Positions 6,083 to 8,870 of a DNA stretch of 8,870 nt are shown in pieces. Within the stretch, counting starts at the first letter, position 1, and the number at the start of each line of letters is the position of its first letter. A program made the position numbers and the translations under genes. The stretch is from Candidatus Omnitrophota bacterium (GTDB lineage: Bacteria > Omnitrophota > Gorgyraeia > S143-82), in NCBI GenBank assembly GCA_027065215.1, contig JAMOOT010000206.1, forward strand, positions 1-8,870, given 5' to 3'. The notes beneath the pieces were generated by a model that was not told the DNA's origin, made no database searches, and saw only the letters and a list, made by a program, of their open reading frames with translations.

Positions 6083-7143
6083 AGTGGTTGTCTTTATTAT
6101 TGCTCTTTCTTATGGTTGGGTTAAATCTATTAGGGGAGGATGTGCGTGTCCTTATAGGTCAAGGAGATGGTGTGGTGTTTGTTGCCAATAAGGGGTTGGT
6201 AGATGTTCGCGAAGTGCAAGAGGATATCTGTTTTGGTGATGGTCAGTCTTTGGTTTATTACCAAAACCGGCCATATCGTGGAAGAATATGTGTGGTTAAG
6301 AGTGGAGAGAATGTGTTGGTGGTGAATGTATTAGATATAGAAGATTATGTAAAGGGAGTCTTGTATAATGAGATATCTCATTATTGGCCTATCGAAGCGA
6401 TAAAGGCTCAAGCAGTGGTGTCTCGGACTTATGCTTTATATCGGGCACTTTCATCTGGAGGCGAGGGGATATTTGACCTTAAAGATGATCAGAGTTCACA
6501 GGTATATCGAGGATATAATTCTGAACGTTTTCGCACAAATAAAGCGGTAGATGAAACTAAGGGGGAGATCTTGGTATGTAGTGATACTAATCGTGTTTTC
6601 CCGGCCTTTTATCATGCATGTTGTGGAGGAGAGACAGAGTTGCCTCAGGATGTGTGGTCGGGGACCAAGTTTGGGTGTGCGTTTGAGGTGGTGAAGGATC
6701 CATTTTGTTCTATCTCTCCTTACCGATCTTGGAAATACGAAATTTCTTTTTCAAACTTTATTTTTTCTCTTCATAGATTAGGAGTAAGAGGTAAAGAGGT
6801 AAAGTATATTTCGATATCTGAATCTACGCATTCTGGTCGAACTAAGTCAATTCTGTTGATAACAGATAAAGGGCAGTATGTCCTCTCTGCTCAAGATGTG
6901 AGAATATCTTTGGGCCCAAGCAAGTTAAAGAGCACCTTATTTAAGGTACAGATACAAAATAATAAGGTGGTCTTTGATGGTCATGGTTGGGGGCATGGTG
7001 TGGGGATGTGTCAATGGGGAGCCTATGGGATGGCATTAAAGGGGTATAATTATAGGGAAATATTAAAATTTTATTACCCTAATGCTAATATTTCCAATAT
7101 ATCGTCGGTATTAGTGTCCTTAGGATTAGTAAAGAAGAAATAG
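6079..7143 (+). CDS. Exported SpoIID/LytB-domain protein, probable peptidoglycan lytic transglycosylase
   Basis: SpoIID-family enzymes cleave glycan strands of peptidoglycan. In Bacillus SpoIID drives engulfment during sporulation, but homologues occur in many non-sporulating bacteria. The 354-residue protein opens with a signal peptide-like segment (about 1-19: K2, then a leucine-rich core) without a lipobox cysteine. The SpoIID domain covers about 80-335. It contains DYVKGVLYNEISHYWPIEAI (89-108) with the expected catalytic glutamate E98, KAQAVVSRTYAL (109-120), FYHACCGGETE (177-187) and the C-terminal GHGWGHGVGMCQWGA (301-315). Eight cysteines are present (51, 71, 167, 181, 182, 200, 210, 311), many for an exported protein; some could form disulfides or hold metal. 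Only a weak ribosome site (CGGAA) precedes the ATG, so coupling to the DUF2905 gene through ATGA is likely. No sporulation genes lie in the window, so a growth or remodelling role is more plausible. Confidence 0.9.
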   Translation: MKWLSLLLLFLMVGLNLLGEDVRVLIGQGDGVVFVANKGLVDVREVQEDICFGDGQSLVYYQNRPYRGRICVVKSGENVLVVNVLDIEDYVKGVLYNEISHYWPIEAIKAQAVVSRTYALYRALSSGGEGIFDLKDDQSSQVYRGYNSERFRTNKAVDETKGEILVCSDTNRVFPAFYHACCGGETELPQDVWSGTKFGCAFEVVKDPFCSISPYRSWKYEISFSNFIFSLHRLGVRGKEVKYISISESTHSGRTKSILLITDKGQYVLSAQDVRISLGPSKLKSTLFKVQIQNNKVVFDGHGWGHGVGMCQWGAYGMALKGYNYREILKFYYPNANISNISSVLVSLGLVKKK

Positions 7144-7163
7144 TAAACGCGAGATAGAGACAT
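7144..7163 (+). other. Only intergenic spacer in the window (20 bases)
   Basis: This is the single non-coding stretch, between the spoIID stop and the uppS ATG. It begins with TAA directly after the TAG stop, giving tandem stops, and contains the purine-rich GAGATAGAGA that may act as a weak ribosome site. It is too short for a promoter plus leader or for a hairpin terminator, and I see neither. Confidence 0.7.
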
Positions 7164-7838
7164 ATGCATGTGGCGATAATAATGGATGGCAATGGCAGGT
7201 GGGCCCAAAAAAGGGGTTTCCCCCGAATACAGGGGCATCGAGAGGGGTTAAAACGGGTCGAAGAGTTGATAAGATACGCCCCTAAAAAGGGAGTTAGGCA
7301 CCTTACACTTTATGCCTTTTCAACCGAGAATTGGCGGAGGCCAAGGCATGAACGGGAATTTTTATTTTCTATGTTTGAATCGTATCTAAAAGGCAAACGA
7401 GATGAATTAAAACACAATGGTGTACAATTAAGGATAATAGGATTAAGGGATAATTTACCTGAGAACTTGGTTGATCTTATAAAGGAGACGGAAGATTATT
7501 TGTCAAAAGGCTCGAACTTAACTCTCCAGATCGCCTTTAATTACGGAGGCCGAAGCGAGATAGTGAAGGCGGTTAAAGGTATAATAAACGATGAATTAAA
7601 GGATTTTGAGGTTGACGAAAGGGTGATTAGTAGGTATCTCTTTACTTCTGGGGTTCCGGATCCAGATTTGCTTATTCGTACCAGTGGAGAGAAGAGGTTG
7701 AGCAATTTCTTGCTTTGGCAGTCTGCATATACAGAATTATATTTCACGAATGTATTTTGGCCGGATTTTACTGAAGAGGAATTTGATAAGGCATTAGGTG
7801 AATTTTTCCAAAGAAGGAGGAGATTTGGTGGCATCTGA
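7164..7838 (+). CDS. uppS: Undecaprenyl diphosphate synthase (cis-prenyltransferase)
   Basis: UppS adds isopentenyl units to farnesyl diphosphate to make the C55 carrier for peptidoglycan and surface polysaccharides. The 224-residue protein has the full set of family motifs: MDGNGRWA (7-14) with metal-binding D8, GHREG (24-28), FSTENW (52-57), FNYGGR (125-130), and DLLIRTSGEKRLSNFLLWQS (168-187) including R172, R178 and S180 for diphosphate binding, then ELYF and the terminal RRRRFG. It is shorter than E. coli UppS (253), mainly because it starts almost directly at HVAIIMDGNG. An in-frame TAG at 7155-7157 excludes a longer start. The ribosome site is weak (only GAGATAGAGA nearby). It is the only gene in the window with a non-overlapping 5' junction, following tandem stops TAG-TAA by 20 bases. 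Product chain length cannot be decided from sequence alone. Confidence 0.95.
   Translation: MHVAIIMDGNGRWAQKRGFPRIQGHREGLKRVEELIRYAPKKGVRHLTLYAFSTENWRRPRHEREFLFSMFESYLKGKRDELKHNGVQLRIIGLRDNLPENLVDLIKETEDYLSKGSNLTLQIAFNYGGRSEIVKAVKGIINDELKDFEVDERVISRYLFTSGVPDPDLLIRTSGEKRLSNFLLWQSAYTELYFTNVFWPDFTEEEFDKALGEFFQRRRRFGGI
7814..7820 (+). promoter_or_regulatory. Ribosome binding site that fixes the cdsA GTG start
   Basis: AAGGAGG inside the end of uppS lies seven bases before GTG 7828. An earlier in-frame GTG at 7798 would add ten residues translated through this site itself and has no comparable signal, so 7828 is preferred. Confidence 0.7.
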
Positions 7839-8637
7839 ATTAAATAAAAGGATTTGGGTATCTGTATCTTGGTTTCTCATCATTGCCTTATTTATTTGGA
7901 TAAAGCAGATATTTTTAGTAGTTATTACTGTTCTTTCCGTAATGGGAGTACATGAATTTTATCGTATGACAGAGAACAAAGGGATTTATCCGTTTTATTA
8001 TATGGGGCTTTCAGTCGCAGCCTTTATACCGATGTCGCTTTATTTTGGCTTGGAACTCAACAGGGATTGGCAACTTTTTTTGGTTATTGCGGGATTGATT
8101 ATCTTATTTTTACTCCAGATCCGTAGGGAAGAAAACGATGGGGCCACAGCAGGGATAGCTATATCTATATTTGGGATATTCTATATATCATGGACGTTGA
8201 CTTTTCTCTTGCGTCTTAGGCTGCTTCCTGAAGGAGTGGGCCTTTCGGCAATGACAATAGTGGCTACAAAAGTGTGTGATATCTTGGCTTATTTGGTTGG
8301 TTCACGCTTTGGTAGTCATCCATTTATGCCAAAAGTAAGCCCTAAGAAAACCTGGGAAGGATTTTGGGCTGGGTTGTTTGGCGCCGTGGTGTCTTCAGAG
8401 ATTTTTTCTTTCTTTATAGTATCTATTAATGCCAAGGATGCGTTGATATTGGGGATCTTGATAGGGGTTTTTGGTCAGTTGGGCGATATATCCGAATCAT
8501 TAATAAAACGCGACTGTCAGGTCAAAGATTCTGGGAAAGTTTTCCCCGGTATGGGGGGGATATTGGATGTTGTAGATAGCCTCTTATTTACTTCTCCTAT
8601 AGCCTATTTCTATGTTACTCGGATGATAGGATTATGA
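7828..8637 (+). CDS. cdsA: Phosphatidate cytidylyltransferase (CDP-diacylglycerol synthase)
   Basis: CdsA makes CDP-diacylglycerol from CTP and phosphatidate in the inner membrane, the branch point to bacterial phospholipids. From GTG 7828 it has 269 residues, close to E. coli CdsA (285). It is rich in membrane helices (about 10-43, 55-75, 83-98, 108-128, 181-199, 205-218, and one near 250-263). Family elements are TKVCDILAYLVGSRFG (147-162), SPKKTWEG (171-178), GQLGD (216-220) and the C-terminal signature region from SLIKRD (224-229) through KDSG (233-236) to PGMGGILDVVDS (240-251). The standard signature reads PGHGGxxDRxD. Here the histidine is M242 and the arginine is V248, while both aspartates (D247, D250) remain. 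It overlaps uppS by 11 bases and dxr by four. The order uppS-cdsA-dxr is the classic one. Confidence 0.93.
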   Translation: MASELNKRIWVSVSWFLIIALFIWIKQIFLVVITVLSVMGVHEFYRMTENKGIYPFYYMGLSVAAFIPMSLYFGLELNRDWQLFLVIAGLIILFLLQIRREENDGATAGIAISIFGIFYISWTLTFLLRLRLLPEGVGLSAMTIVATKVCDILAYLVGSRFGSHPFMPKVSPKKTWEGFWAGLFGAVVSSEIFSFFIVSINAKDALILGILIGVFGQLGDISESLIKRDCQVKDSGKVFPGMGGILDVVDSLLFTSPIAYFYVTRMIGL

Positions 8638-8870
8638 AACTTGCGATTCTTGGTGCAAGCGGTTCTATTGGGAGATCTACACTGGATGTGATAAGGGCAT
8701 TTCCCTCTAAGTTGGAATTAGTAGGAGTGAGTGTCCACACCAATATTGAATTTGTCCAGCGTATGGTGAAGGAGTTTTCGTCCCTTTCCTATGTATGTTT
8801 TACAGGCTTATTAGATAGCAACCATGTAAATATTCCTAATGTGAATCTTTATTTCGGGAAAAAGTCTTTG
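8634..8870 (+). CDS. dxr: 1-deoxy-D-xylulose 5-phosphate reductoisomerase, N-terminal part (3' end cut by window)
   Basis: Dxr (IspC) converts DXP to 2-C-methylerythritol 4-phosphate with NADPH, the first committed step of the MEP pathway. Only the first 79 of roughly 380-400 residues are inside the window, with no stop. The start is clear: MKLAILGASGSIGRSTLDVI carries the NADPH-binding Rossmann glycine motif in the form typical of this family (GxxGSIGxxTLDV), followed by a second strand LELVGVSV. The usual basic or asparagine-containing AGxN element after that strand is replaced here by VHTNIEFVQ, where N36 probably takes its place. ATGA overlaps the cdsA stop by four bases, and the ribosome site is weak, so translation is likely coupled. 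Its identity is further supported by the preceding uppS and cdsA. The N-terminal region downstream of about residue 50 is not well conserved, which is normal for the family. Confidence 0.88.
   Translation, partial: MKLAILGASGSIGRSTLDVIRAFPSKLELVGVSVHTNIEFVQRMVKEFSSLSYVCFTGLLDSNHVNIPNVNLYFGKKSL

Noticed and set aside
6079..7143. SpoIID as evidence for a spore-former
   Set aside because: SpoIID-domain proteins are widespread outside sporulating bacteria, and the rest of the window (LpxL-like domain, other genes) points to a diderm with no sporulation gene present.
7144..7163. Terminator or promoter between spoIID and uppS
   Set aside because: The gap is 20 bases with no inverted repeat or T-run and no room for paired -35 and -10 boxes; upstream coding sequence was not clearly promoter-like.
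7798..7827. Earlier GTG start giving a ten-residue longer CdsA
   Set aside because: It would translate through the AAGGAGG ribosome site at 7814-7820, which is ideally placed for GTG 7828, and it has no comparable signal of its own.

Overview
The window is a single, very dense, all-plus-strand run of eleven protein genes, the first and last cut by the window edges. Nine of the ten gene junctions overlap, and the only gap is 20 bases between spoIID and uppS, so this looks like one long transcription unit whose promoter and terminator lie outside. I see no RNA gene, mobile element, CRISPR array, long repeat or intergenic region above 20 bases.

Organism: the base composition is moderately AT-rich (roughly 40% GC by eye from a few sampled lines), with many ATA and AGG codons and a G-over-C bias on the coding strand. 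An LpxL/HtrB-type acyltransferase domain, an RseP-type protease, the MEP isoprenoid pathway and a CpaF-type ATPase suggest a diderm bacterium. The gene mix and the CdsA/IspG motif variants would fit an uncultivated lineage such as Omnitrophota or another PVC-related phylum. This placement is a low-confidence inference.

Layout: (1) 1-2013, envelope glycolipid genes: the C-terminal part of an MGDG synthase/UgtP/MurG-like glycosyltransferase, then a 516-residue fusion of a lysophospholipid acyltransferase with a family 2 glycosyltransferase. (2) 2010-4215, rseP (site-2 protease) and ispG (penultimate MEP step). (3) 4178-7143, a mixed block: a CpaF/TadA-type secretion ATPase without other pilus genes, rimP without nusA-infB, a small DUF2905 membrane protein, and an exported SpoIID-family protein. 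(4) 7164-8870, uppS, cdsA and the start of dxr.

How it works together: Dxr (second step of the MEP pathway) and IspG feed isopentenyl units to UppS, which makes the polyprenyl carrier for cell-wall and surface glycans. CdsA makes CDP-diacylglycerol for phospholipids. The two glycosyltransferase genes probably modify membrane lipids, SpoIID would act on peptidoglycan, and RseP would act in envelope stress control. The theme is cell-envelope construction. In many bacteria uppS-cdsA-dxr-rseP, often with ispG, form one cluster. Here rseP-ispG lie upstream of uppS-cdsA-dxr, with the mixed block between them.

The main oddities are the acyltransferase-glycosyltransferase fusion, the isolated cpaF, the displaced rimP, and departures from family signatures in CdsA and IspG. 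I do not see a clearly new multi-gene system; the fusion gene with its neighbouring glycosyltransferase is the best candidate for undescribed chemistry.
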